Source: Nitrosopumilales archaeon (GTDB lineage Archaea > Thermoproteota > Nitrososphaeria > Nitrososphaerales > Nitrosopumilaceae). Taken from it: a stretch of 41,208 bases of DNA. The position numbers and the translations under genes were made by a program. Under the pieces are notes generated by a model, which did no database searches, was not told the DNA's origin, and saw only the letters and a list, made by a program, of their open reading frames with translations. The stretch covers positions 1-41,208 of the forward strand of contig OMIR01000078.1 in assembly GCA_900299125.1 (NCBI GenBank), in the 5' to 3' direction. This document shows, in pieces, positions 7,860 to 15,205 of the stretch. The number at the start of each line of letters is the position of its first letter. Within the stretch, counting starts at the first letter, position 1.

Positions 7860-8251
7860 TACTTTTTTGCAATCATGTGAATTCCGGGCTCGCCCACTGC
7901 ACCAATCATTCTGTCTACTTGATTTCCATCCTTGAACATGATAAAAGTAGGAATGGATTGGACTCCGTATTTCATTGAAATATCTTGGTTATGATCAACA
8001 TTCACTCTGGCAAACTTGATGTGTCGGTATTTTTTTGCCATTCTATCAAAAACAGGATGCATCATTTTGCATGGACCGCACCATTCCGCCCAAAAGTCTA
8101 CTAATACTAATCCGTGGGATGTAGTGGAATCAAAGTTTTCAGAATTGAGTTCTACTACTTGGACTTGGCTCTGTGCAATAGATTCTTGCTGTTGAGCTAT
8201 CATTTCGGCGAGTTTTTTTTGTTTAATCTTTTCTAATTCTGGATCGTCCAC
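7850..8251 (-). CDS. Thioredoxin with N-terminal helical extension
   Basis: The 133-residue protein carries a full thioredoxin fold from about residue 32, with the WCGPCK active site (Cys58 and Cys61), the strand ARVNVDHN and the cis-proline block QSIPTFIMFKDG. It reduces disulfides of target proteins. The first 30 residues are an extra charged, Gln-rich helix beginning MDDPELEKIKQKKLAEM, which resembles the start of archaeal PDCD5/TFAR19 proteins. Its 3' end overlaps aIF5B by 10 nt. The ATG start at 8251 is the only good start before the extension. Confidence 0.93.
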   Translation of the reverse strand: MDDPELEKIKQKKLAEMIAQQQESIAQSQVQVVELNSENFDSTTSHGLVLVDFWAEWCGPCKMMHPVFDRMAKKYRHIKFARVNVDHNQDISMKYGVQSIPTFIMFKDGNQVDRMIGAVGEPGIHMIAKKYQM

Positions 8252-8281
8252 AATCTGATAAAAATTTTGAAATATTAATTT

Positions 8282-8698
8282 CTACAGGTCAAGTAAATAT
8301 CGCATATACACAGAACCGTTTTGTGTTATTTCCATCTCGTGAAACGTAGGTGCCTTGATCTCTACTTTAAAGTGATGCTTTTTTATGTCAATTTTTTCAC
8401 CCCTGAATTTTGCAACTATGTGATATTCCGAGTTTTTTTCAATCATTACTGACATGGTTTTTGCAGCAAAACCGTCAGTTATTGTCAAAATTATTATTTC
8501 TTCTAGCCAGTTATACAGCAAATATCGAAGGTCTTTACCCGCAACAGTGAGGGACTTCTCATCGCGCTCTTCTATTGTTGTAGAGTCCAAAATTGTCTCT
8601 ATAACAGATTTTGCTGCTGCAATAAATGCATCTTCCAAGTTTTCGGCATTTACCTCAAAAATTGCATCTGTTGCATGCTCTAAACTCTTGTAGCTCAA
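8282..8698 (-). CDS. Archease (RtcB RNA-ligase activator)
   Basis: The protein matches archease: SYKSLEHATDAIFEV at the N-terminus corresponds to the family HTAD-type start, and the strands KDLRYLLYNWLEEIII and IDIKKHHFKVEIKAPTFHEM are typical. Archease speeds the guanylylation cycle of RtcB in tRNA splicing and repair. I prefer the TTG at 8698 (138 residues, the usual size) because a TATA-like TTTTAATA lies about 27 nt before it. An ATG at 8749 would add a 17-residue segment with no family match. It is divergent from hisS. Confidence 0.85.
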   Translation of the reverse strand: MSYKSLEHATDAIFEVNAENLEDAFIAAAKSVIETILDSTTIEERDEKSLTVAGKDLRYLLYNWLEEIIILTITDGFAAKTMSVMIEKNSEYHIVAKFRGEKIDIKKHHFKVEIKAPTFHEMEITQNGSVYMRYLLDL

Positions 8699-8780
8699 CT
8701 GGTTAAAATCCCGCTCTCTGTTATTAAAAGTAAGACAAAACAATAACATCTAAATCCATTAACATGAAAGTTTTTCCAAG

Positions 8781-10055
8781 TTGAATCTACCACGGGGAAT
8801 GAAAGATTTTGATTCTATTGAACAGTCTAAAATTGAATTTGTCCGAGAAAAATTTCTAGATACATCAAAACTCTTTGGATTTAATTTCATGGCACCCTCA
8901 CCACTAGAGCTAGTCTCCGTAATAGAGGCAAAATCAGGACAGGCAATCCGAGATGAGATCTATTTTTTCAAAGACAAGGGAGATCGAGAAATTGCACTAC
9001 GATTTGATTTTACCGTTGGCCTGACTAGATATGTTGTTGAACAAAAGTCAATGAAATTGCCTGCCAAAATTTGCGCATTTGGTGGTGTATGGCGATATGA
9101 CGAGCCACAAAAAGGTCGATATCGCTATTTTCACCAGTGGGATCTAGAAATCTATGGCAAGCCTAGCTTAGAATCAGATGCCGAGATAATTGAATTTACA
9201 TCAAAATTTTTCTCTAAACTGGAACTCAAAAATATTACAATAGATGTTTCACATAGAAAGCTAGTCGAGTCGGTAGTTGGTAAAATTTTTGGAAATACCG
9301 ACAATCAAACCATTGGTGATATTTTTCGAGCAATTGATAAAATTCAAAAAAAGAATAAAGATGAAATAATATCTGAATACTTGCAAAAAGGCTATTCTAA
9401 AGAAAATTTGGAGAAAATCCTTGAATTTTCCAAAATCAAAGGACAACCAGAACAAGTCGAATCACTCTTTAATGTATCTGGAATTCCAGCCTGGGACGAA
9501 CTAAAGGAACTATTTTCAGCCCTTAAAAATAGGGGCGTTACAAATATTCGTATCAACTTTGGAATTGTTCGAGGACTGGATTATTATTCTGGAATTGTAT
9601 TTGAGGCATTTGATAGCTCGACTAACTATGGTGCTCTAGTTGGAGGGGGCCGATACGATAGTTTGCCCAAAGTCTTTGGTCGAGATGATATGGGTGCAAC
9701 CGGAGTTGCAGGAGGAGTAGAGAGAATAATTTTATCCCTTGAATCCCAGGGATTGCAATCATCTGAACCAACTAGTAAAATATCAGTATTGTTTGTCAAC
9801 GATGAAATGTCAAGACCTGCCATGAATGTCGCATCTCTACTTAGAGATAAAGGGATCCAAATAGAAATTGATCTATTGGGAAGACCTTTCAAAAAGCAAA
9901 TAGAAAATGCATCAAATTCTAAATTTGCAATAATTTTAGCTCCAAAAGAGTTTTCACAAAATCAAGTCATAATAAAAAACATGTCCGACGGTAAAGAAGC
10001 AATCACACCAATGGACTCACTATTATCTAATCCTAAATCTCTATTTACTCTGTAA
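8781..10055 (+). CDS. hisS: Histidyl-tRNA synthetase
   Basis: This 424-residue class II synthetase has motif 1 near the N-terminus (NLPRGMKDF), then LRFDFTVGLTRY. Motif 2 is WRYDEPQKGRYRYFHQWDLE. The histidine-binding boxes are GLDYYSGIVFEAF and GGGRYDSL, and motif 3 is GVAGGVERIIL. An anticodon-binding domain follows from about residue 335. It charges tRNA-His, whose gene lies at 35847. The start is TTG. Its last 11 bases overlap the convergent aIF6 gene. Confidence 0.96.
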   Translation: MNLPRGMKDFDSIEQSKIEFVREKFLDTSKLFGFNFMAPSPLELVSVIEAKSGQAIRDEIYFFKDKGDREIALRFDFTVGLTRYVVEQKSMKLPAKICAFGGVWRYDEPQKGRYRYFHQWDLEIYGKPSLESDAEIIEFTSKFFSKLELKNITIDVSHRKLVESVVGKIFGNTDNQTIGDIFRAIDKIQKKNKDEIISEYLQKGYSKENLEKILEFSKIKGQPEQVESLFNVSGIPAWDELKELFSALKNRGVTNIRINFGIVRGLDYYSGIVFEAFDSSTNYGALVGGGRYDSLPKVFGRDDMGATGVAGGVERIILSLESQGLQSSEPTSKISVLFVNDEMSRPAMNVASLLRDKGIQIEIDLLGRPFKKQIENASNSKFAIILAPKEFSQNQVIIKNMSDGKEAITPMDSLLSNPKSLFTL

Positions 10056-10710
10056 AAGCTCGAGTTAGCATCATTATTTCAGGACCATTAGTCATATTTC
10101 CTACCACCACTGCTTTGTTATTTGCAAGTATGCCTGATGAAATGTATGGGATACCTCCGTTTATTGTGGCTGGCTCTAACTTTACCTTCAAGACATCTGA
10201 TATTGATTTAATGTCATCTTCATCGGTTTCTGGATGTATGATTCCGCCAATGTTATTTGCACTGATCATTACTCCTGCCTGATGATAGCCTGCAACTTTT
10301 TTCTGAATTGTTTCAACTCCAAGTGTATCTCTGATTGTTTTGATTGCCTCACTGGGTATTTTTGGTGATACTATTCCACCTTTGTCATTAGCTGCAATTA
10401 GATTTCCTAGTGCATTATGTTTAGTATCTAGAATTCCTACGTTGAGCTTTGTTGTTTTTTTCATGTGGTCTATTTCCCACTGTGAGCAAAGACTTGGTAA
10501 TAATATTCCATTATTGTTAATTACCATCATTGTGCCTAAAACTCGAGTATTAGCAACTGATGCAAATACAAATTCTGTTTTAAGATATGATGCCAATGTC
10601 TTTGCCTTGGTATCAGCAAATCCGTTCGGCACAAAAACAAAATCATCATTAGTCTTTGTGTAAATACCAATGTTTGGTCCACGATACACATCATACTTGT
10701 AAATATCCAA
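10045..10710 (-). CDS. eif6: Translation initiation factor aIF6
   Basis: The 221-residue protein shows the five-fold repeated alpha-beta architecture of IF6, visible as recurring strand segments such as NNNGILLPSLCS, NDKGGIVSP, NNIGGIIHPE and NNKAVVVGN. aIF6 binds the large subunit through L14 and L24e and prevents premature subunit joining. The start is TTG at 10710, beginning MDIYKYDVYRGPNIGIY. It converges on hisS with an 11-nt overlap and has a 146-nt upstream gap shared with the ferredoxin gene. Confidence 0.95.
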   Translation of the reverse strand: MDIYKYDVYRGPNIGIYTKTNDDFVFVPNGFADTKAKTLASYLKTEFVFASVANTRVLGTMMVINNNGILLPSLCSQWEIDHMKKTTKLNVGILDTKHNALGNLIAANDKGGIVSPKIPSEAIKTIRDTLGVETIQKKVAGYHQAGVMISANNIGGIIHPETDEDDIKSISDVLKVKLEPATINGGIPYISSGILANNKAVVVGNMTNGPEIMMLTRAFTE

Positions 10711-10827
10711 CTATCAATTTTGTAAACAAAAAGATATGAACGTAAAGGTGCGATCAGATTCAAACGGTGTTATAATTTGCTTTAATTTTACAAAAATGAA
10801 GTTTAGTTAACACTAATTTTGTTTAGA

Positions 10828-10837
10828 TTTAAATAAC
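10828..10837 (+). promoter_or_regulatory. TATA box of the ferredoxin gene
   Basis: TTTAAATAAC is centred about 25 nt before the ferredoxin ATG (10857), which predicts a leaderless or nearly leaderless mRNA. Confidence 0.65.
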
Positions 10838-10856
10838 ATTTCACTGAAGCATTCCT

Positions 10857-11390
10857 ATGCCAATAGATGAGCATTTCCCACAGGGACTAAAACCAATCGG
10901 CAAAATTATGCACTCAGATGGTGAACACTTTCACTTTATGTGGGGACCAGGAAGAAGCGATGCAGAATGCTTTAGTGACGAAGCTGTCATTTCAGCATAC
11001 AAAGCACGCGGAGAAACTCAGGTTCCATTAGGTGTCAGTGGTACAATGGTCGCAGTCGACTGGGATTCTTGTGTAGCAGATGGCGCATGCATTGAAGCTT
11101 GCCCAGTACAAGTATTCCAGTGGTACAGAACTGAAATGGACATTCCAGCCAAAGATGTTGTTGGAAAGACATTTGCAGGTACAGGTTCTTCAGTAAAAGA
11201 AGAGCGAAAAGACAAAACCGACAAGGCAGATCCAATCAGAGAACATGATTGCATTTGGTGCATGGCTTGCGTTTCAGTTTGCCCACCTCTAGCTATCAAG
11301 GTTGACCAATCAAACTTGGAGCACCACGAGAAAGCAGCAGGAACATATGTCAAGCTTGAAGGTGGAGAAAATCCACACGCACACGATTAA
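10857..11390 (+). CDS. Zinc-type dicluster ferredoxin
   Basis: The 177-residue protein has two cluster sites. The first is C72-xx-D75-xx-C78-xxx-C82-P, where Asp replaces the second Cys as in [3Fe-4S]-type sites. The second is C132-xx-C135-xx-C138-xxx-C142-P. The N-terminal region contains His6, His19, His24 and His26, and with Asp75 recalls the zinc site of Sulfolobus-type zinc ferredoxins. It carries electrons for oxidoreductases. The length exceeds the roughly 103 residues of Sulfolobus ferredoxin, because of an insert of about 35 charged residues between the clusters and a longer tail. Confidence 0.92.
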   Translation: MPIDEHFPQGLKPIGKIMHSDGEHFHFMWGPGRSDAECFSDEAVISAYKARGETQVPLGVSGTMVAVDWDSCVADGACIEACPVQVFQWYRTEMDIPAKDVVGKTFAGTGSSVKEERKDKTDKADPIREHDCIWCMACVSVCPPLAIKVDQSNLEHHEKAAGTYVKLEGGENPHAHD

Positions 11391-11401
11391 AGAAAAATAA
11401 C

Positions 11402-11424
11402 TTTTTCTTTTCTTTTTGATTTTT
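11402..11424 (+). terminator. Poly-T terminator after the ferredoxin gene
   Basis: Four T-runs of 4-5 bases in 23 nt start 12 nt after the ferredoxin stop. This matches archaeal U-rich termination. There is no hairpin. Confidence 0.5.
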
Positions 11425-11463
11425 ACTTAAACAAATTTTAATCAGTTCTTTTCATCGAACTAT

Positions 11464-11547
11464 GCAGAGGTCGCCTAGCTCGGTAGGGCGCGGGCCTTGA
11501 GAGCCTGTGTGAGCAATCACTCGGGGGTTCAAATCCCTCTCTCTGCG
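11464..11547 (+). tRNA. tRNA-Ser (anticodon TGA)
   Basis: An 84-nt class II tRNA with acceptor GCAGAGG / TCTCTGC, anticodon stem CGGGC / GCCTG around loop CTTGAGA, a variable arm and T-loop TTCAAAT. The discriminator is G and CCA is not encoded. It ends 1 nt before the convergent rfcS stop codon. Confidence 0.96.
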
Positions 11548-11548
11548 T

Positions 11549-12502
11549 TTATTTTCCGAATTTGCTTAGCTCGGCAAGTAATGCTGAAAGCTGAATTTCA
11601 GGATTTGCCCCTGACAAGATTCTATAATCGTATTTTGCTAAAATCTCTGAGATTTCTACCAGATTAGGCTGTTTAGTTTTGTATATTGCCTCATTGATGT
11701 ATTTTAGAAAATCCGACTCTGACATTCCGTAGACTTTGATTAATTCAATCATCTTTGATCTCGCATCTGTGATTTTACCAGCTATTGCCAATTTTAGAAC
11801 ACTTTCTACATCGGTAGTCTTTGTCAAGCCTGCAGAAGATTTTACATTTTCTTCAGTTATTGCTCCAAGACTAGCTGTAGCCTGCATTAGATTAATTGCA
11901 TGTCTGAGGTCTCCTTCAGTATATTCATAAATTGCCTTCAGACCATCTTCGTCAGTTTTTACTTTTTCCTTCTTGGCAATCTCTTTTATGTGGGCAATTA
12001 CCTCTTTTTCAGAAATTGTTGTAAACTTGAATACTGCACACCTGCTTTGAATAGGTTCTATTATCTTGGAAATATTATTGGCAATCATTATGAATCTGCA
12101 AGATTTTGATGCATCTTCTATAATCCTACGCAAGGCAGTCTGTGCATCTGATGTCATTTCATCAGCTTCATCCAAAATTATGATCTTAAATGGAATATTG
12201 GTATCCAATCCAGCAAATTTTGAGAATTTTTTTACTCTTTCACGTACCATATTGATTCCACGTTCATCTGAAGCATTGAGTTCTAGAGTGTACTCTTTCC
12301 AGCCATCTCCTAAAATTTCCCTACAAAGACACAGTGCAAGTGTTGTTTTACCTACTCCTGCAGAACCTGAAAACAAAAGATGTGGAATTTCTGAGACATT
12401 TTTTAATAAAGCAACCAGACTACCGACGATTTCTTTTTGATTTACTAAGTCAGAAATCTTCTGTGGGCGATATTTCTCAACCCACATGATGGAATCAGTC
12501 AT
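11549..12502 (-). CDS. rfcS: Replication factor C small subunit
   Basis: This 317-residue AAA+ clamp-loader subunit has Walker A SGSAGVGKTT (45-54), Walker B LDEAD (about 111), the arginine-finger motif QSRC (about 150-155) and C-terminal collar helices. With RfcL it loads PCNA onto primed DNA. It opens MTDSIMWVEKYRPQKISDL, the conserved RFC box II. It is divergent from the GINS-mcm-hel308 operon, and a TATA-like TTTATTAATAA at 12521-12532 lies 24 nt before its ATG. Confidence 0.96.
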   Translation of the reverse strand: MTDSIMWVEKYRPQKISDLVNQKEIVGSLVALLKNVSEIPHLLFSGSAGVGKTTLALCLCREILGDGWKEYTLELNASDERGINMVRERVKKFSKFAGLDTNIPFKIIILDEADEMTSDAQTALRRIIEDASKSCRFIMIANNISKIIEPIQSRCAVFKFTTISEKEVIAHIKEIAKKEKVKTDEDGLKAIYEYTEGDLRHAINLMQATASLGAITEENVKSSAGLTKTTDVESVLKLAIAGKITDARSKMIELIKVYGMSESDFLKYINEAIYKTKQPNLVEISEILAKYDYRILSGANPEIQLSALLAELSKFGK

Positions 12503-12520
12503 GATGAACTCTGGATTGCA

Positions 12521-12532
12521 TTATTAATAAAT
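12521..12532 (-). promoter_or_regulatory. TATA box of rfcS
   Basis: Minus-strand ATTTATTAATAA is centred 24 nt before the rfcS ATG, implying a leaderless transcript. The opposite-strand GINS gene has its own ATTAAATCC (12591-12599) about 26 nt before its TTG. Confidence 0.6.
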
Positions 12533-12620
12533 CACGCCTGAGGATCAAATGATCAAAGCTATTTGTAAACACAATTGATCGATCGTATCCATTAAATCCT
12601 TGAATCAAGTTTGATAACCA

Positions 12621-13130
12621 TTGAAAATAAATGAACTATTGCAGGTATACACAATAGGATATCAGACTGAGGATGTCAAGACTGTAATTAATCATGATTT
12701 TAAAATTGACGTATCTGGAGTAACTATCTCTGGTAAACAGGGTGAAGTAATCAACATGCCTAGATGGATTGCACAAACCTTAGAGTCAGAAACACATGCA
12801 GAAATTCAAGAATCTGACATGGGAATTGAGCTTACACAATCAATATCTAAAGAAAATTTTCAGGGAGAAGAGTTATCTCACTTGGAGCCAGACTTTTACA
12901 TCAAAGTCAGAGGTTTCATGGCAAGACAGTCAGATAAAGATCGTGACAAACTAGAATCACTACTAAATACTCTTGTGAGAAAAAGACTAGGTAAATTAAT
13001 TCCTCGAGCTAATTCAATGGAACTCTCAGCTGATTTGGCAAAAAAACTCTCAATTGAAGAAAGAACACTCTATAATATTGTTCATGATAATAGTGCAGAA
13101 TTCATGACACAAATTTTTGGTGAAAAATAA
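12621..13130 (+). CDS. GINS complex subunit (Gins15/51 type)
   Basis: The 169-residue protein has the GINS helical A-domain, with LEPDFYIKVRGFMARQSDKD (about residues 90-109) and the following LLNTLVRKRLGKLIPRA. A small B-domain segment lies near the N-terminus (EVINMPRWIAQTL). GINS bridges MCM and the GAN/Cdc45-like protein in the replicative helicase. The assignment is strengthened by the one-base overlap with mcm. The start is TTG. Whether it is the 15/51 or 23 paralogue is inferred from the domain order only. Confidence 0.85.
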   Translation: MKINELLQVYTIGYQTEDVKTVINHDFKIDVSGVTISGKQGEVINMPRWIAQTLESETHAEIQESDMGIELTQSISKENFQGEELSHLEPDFYIKVRGFMARQSDKDRDKLESLLNTLVRKRLGKLIPRANSMELSADLAKKLSIEERTLYNIVHDNSAEFMTQIFGEK

Positions 13131-15205
13131 TGACACTAGAAACACAATCCCGCAGTGCTACTATAGATCAGGTACAGCATTTTCTTTCTTCGTTTAAAGA
13201 CAAGTCCGGATTGTTTCACTATGTAGAAGAAATCGATCAAATGATGGCAAAGCAAGCCAAGTTTATAGTAGTTGATTATAATGATATTGTCTCATTTAAG
13301 GAAATTGAAGTTAAATTCAACACTGAACCCGATGAGATACTTTACGCGTTTTCTCGTGCAATCAAAAATATTCTCGAAGAGAGATTTCCTGATTATGCCT
13401 CCAAAATCTCAGATGGTATTAGAGTAAGAATAGCAAATTATCCAATCCAAAGAAGCCTCAGACAAATCAATGCCGAGGTAATTGGAAAAATGACTAGTGT
13501 ATCTGGAATGGTAGTGCGCGCATCTGAAGTAAAACCTCTTGCCAGAAATGTAGTATACAAATGTCCTGAAGGACATGTTACAGAAGTACCATTAGAGCGA
13601 GGACTCAGTATTTACACTCCAAGTAAATGTTCCTCAGAAAAATGTTCCCATAGGGACATTAGAATTGATCCGGAAAATAGTAAATTCATTGACTTTCAAA
13701 TTGTCAGATTACAAGAGCTTCCTGAAGACCTACCTCCTGGACAATTACCTCACTACATTGATGTTACAATAAAACAAGATTTAGTTGATAATGCACGTCC
13801 GGGAGATAGAATCATACTTACTGGAATTGTAAGAATAGAACAAGAACAAATCACAGGAACTAGGGTCAACAGTGGACTGCACAGACTACGAATTGAGGGA
13901 AATAATATTGAATTTCTTGGTGGAAGAGGAGGTAAAAATTCAAGACGCTCTGAAAGAGAAGAAATCTCCCCTGAAGAGGAAAAAATAATCAAATCCTTGG
14001 GTCAAAATGCGGATGTTTATGAGAGATTAATCAATTCATTTGCTCCTCACATACAAGGACATGCAATTATTAAAGAATCAATTCTACTCTTAATGGTAGG
14101 TTCTACCCAAAGAATCATGGGTGATGGAACCAAGATACGAGGAGACATTAACGTATTTTTGGTTGGAGATCCAGGTACTGCAAAATCTGAAATGCTTAAG
14201 TTTTGTGCAAGACTTGCACCTAGAGGTCTTTATACTTCTGGTAGAGGGTCAACAGCTGCCGGACTCACAGCTGCAGTTGTTCGAGATAAAACTGGAATTA
14301 TGATGCTCGAAGCTGGCGCAGTTGTATTGGGTGATCAAGGACTAGTATGTATTGACGAATTTGACAAAATGAAACCTGAAGATAGAAGTGCACTGCACGA
14401 AGTAATGGAACAACAATCTGCTAGCATTGCAAAGGGAGGAATAGTAGCTACATTGAATGCTAGAACCTCTATTTTGGCTGCGGCAAACCCGATGTATGGT
14501 AAATATGATCCATTCAAAAATATCACTGAAAACGTTGCTTTACCAATTCCATTATTGACCAGATTTGATTTGATATTTGTTGTTCGAGATATTCCGTCTA
14601 AGGAAAAAGACAGAACCATAGCTCAGCACATCATAGGACTACACAAAAAATCTGCAACCGATACCAGATCCCTAATTGATGCGGATATTTTCACCAAATA
14701 TCTCGCATATTGTAAAAGATCTGATCCAATATTGACTCCGGATGCAGAGGAAAAAATACTCGATTATTATCTAAAGATGAGAAATGTGGAATCTGAGGAA
14801 ATGATCACTGTAACTCCAAGACAGCTTGGTGGTTTGATCAGACTTGCAACTGCTAGGGCGAGACTTCTCATGAAGGACCAAGTTGAGGCTGAAGATGCAG
14901 AGAGAGCAATATTTCTAATTCAAAGTATGTTGGAGGATGCTGGAGTGGATGTAAACACTGGTAAGGTGGATCTTGGTGTCTTACAAGGTAGGCCACATAG
15001 CGAGGTTTCAAAATTACAATTATTCATGGATGTTCTTAAGTCATTGGAAGGGGATAGTAAAACTCCAGTAGAAGAAAAACTGTTTATCAAAGAGTTAGCA
15101 AAAACTGGAAAATTCACAGAAGAAGAGGCAAGGAACTTTATTCGTAGAATGTTACGTGAAGCATCAATTTATGAATCCAAGATTGGTCACTATAATCGTG
15201 TATGA
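13130..15205 (+). CDS. mcm: Replicative DNA helicase MCM
   Basis: The 691-residue protein has an N-terminal domain with a zinc site (CPEGH about residue 144, then C..C in KCSSEKCSH). The AAA+ core has Walker A GDPGTAKS (about 346-353), Walker B CIDEFDK (about 406) and the arginine-finger region LTRFDLIF. A C-terminal winged helix follows. It is the hexameric helicase that unwinds the fork with GINS. ATG at 13130 shares one base with the GINS stop, and its end overlaps hel308 by 4 nt. Confidence 0.97.
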   Translation: MTLETQSRSATIDQVQHFLSSFKDKSGLFHYVEEIDQMMAKQAKFIVVDYNDIVSFKEIEVKFNTEPDEILYAFSRAIKNILEERFPDYASKISDGIRVRIANYPIQRSLRQINAEVIGKMTSVSGMVVRASEVKPLARNVVYKCPEGHVTEVPLERGLSIYTPSKCSSEKCSHRDIRIDPENSKFIDFQIVRLQELPEDLPPGQLPHYIDVTIKQDLVDNARPGDRIILTGIVRIEQEQITGTRVNSGLHRLRIEGNNIEFLGGRGGKNSRRSEREEISPEEEKIIKSLGQNADVYERLINSFAPHIQGHAIIKESILLLMVGSTQRIMGDGTKIRGDINVFLVGDPGTAKSEMLKFCARLAPRGLYTSGRGSTAAGLTAAVVRDKTGIMMLEAGAVVLGDQGLVCIDEFDKMKPEDRSALHEVMEQQSASIAKGGIVATLNARTSILAAANPMYGKYDPFKNITENVALPIPLLTRFDLIFVVRDIPSKEKDRTIAQHIIGLHKKSATDTRSLIDADIFTKYLAYCKRSDPILTPDAEEKILDYYLKMRNVESEEMITVTPRQLGGLIRLATARARLLMKDQVEAEDAERAIFLIQSMLEDAGVDVNTGKVDLGVLQGRPHSEVSKLQLFMDVLKSLEGDSKTPVEEKLFIKELAKTGKFTEEEARNFIRRMLREASIYESKIGHYNRV

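Noticed and set aside
12500-12560. Box C/D-like TGATGA and CTGA in the rfcS/GINS gap
   Set aside because: The TGATGA overlaps the rfcS start region, and no closing D box or terminal stem is found.
12503-12620. Replication origin next to GINS-MCM
   Set aside because: No orc1/cdc6 gene and no recognisable origin-recognition boxes; the short repeats are better treated as promoter elements.
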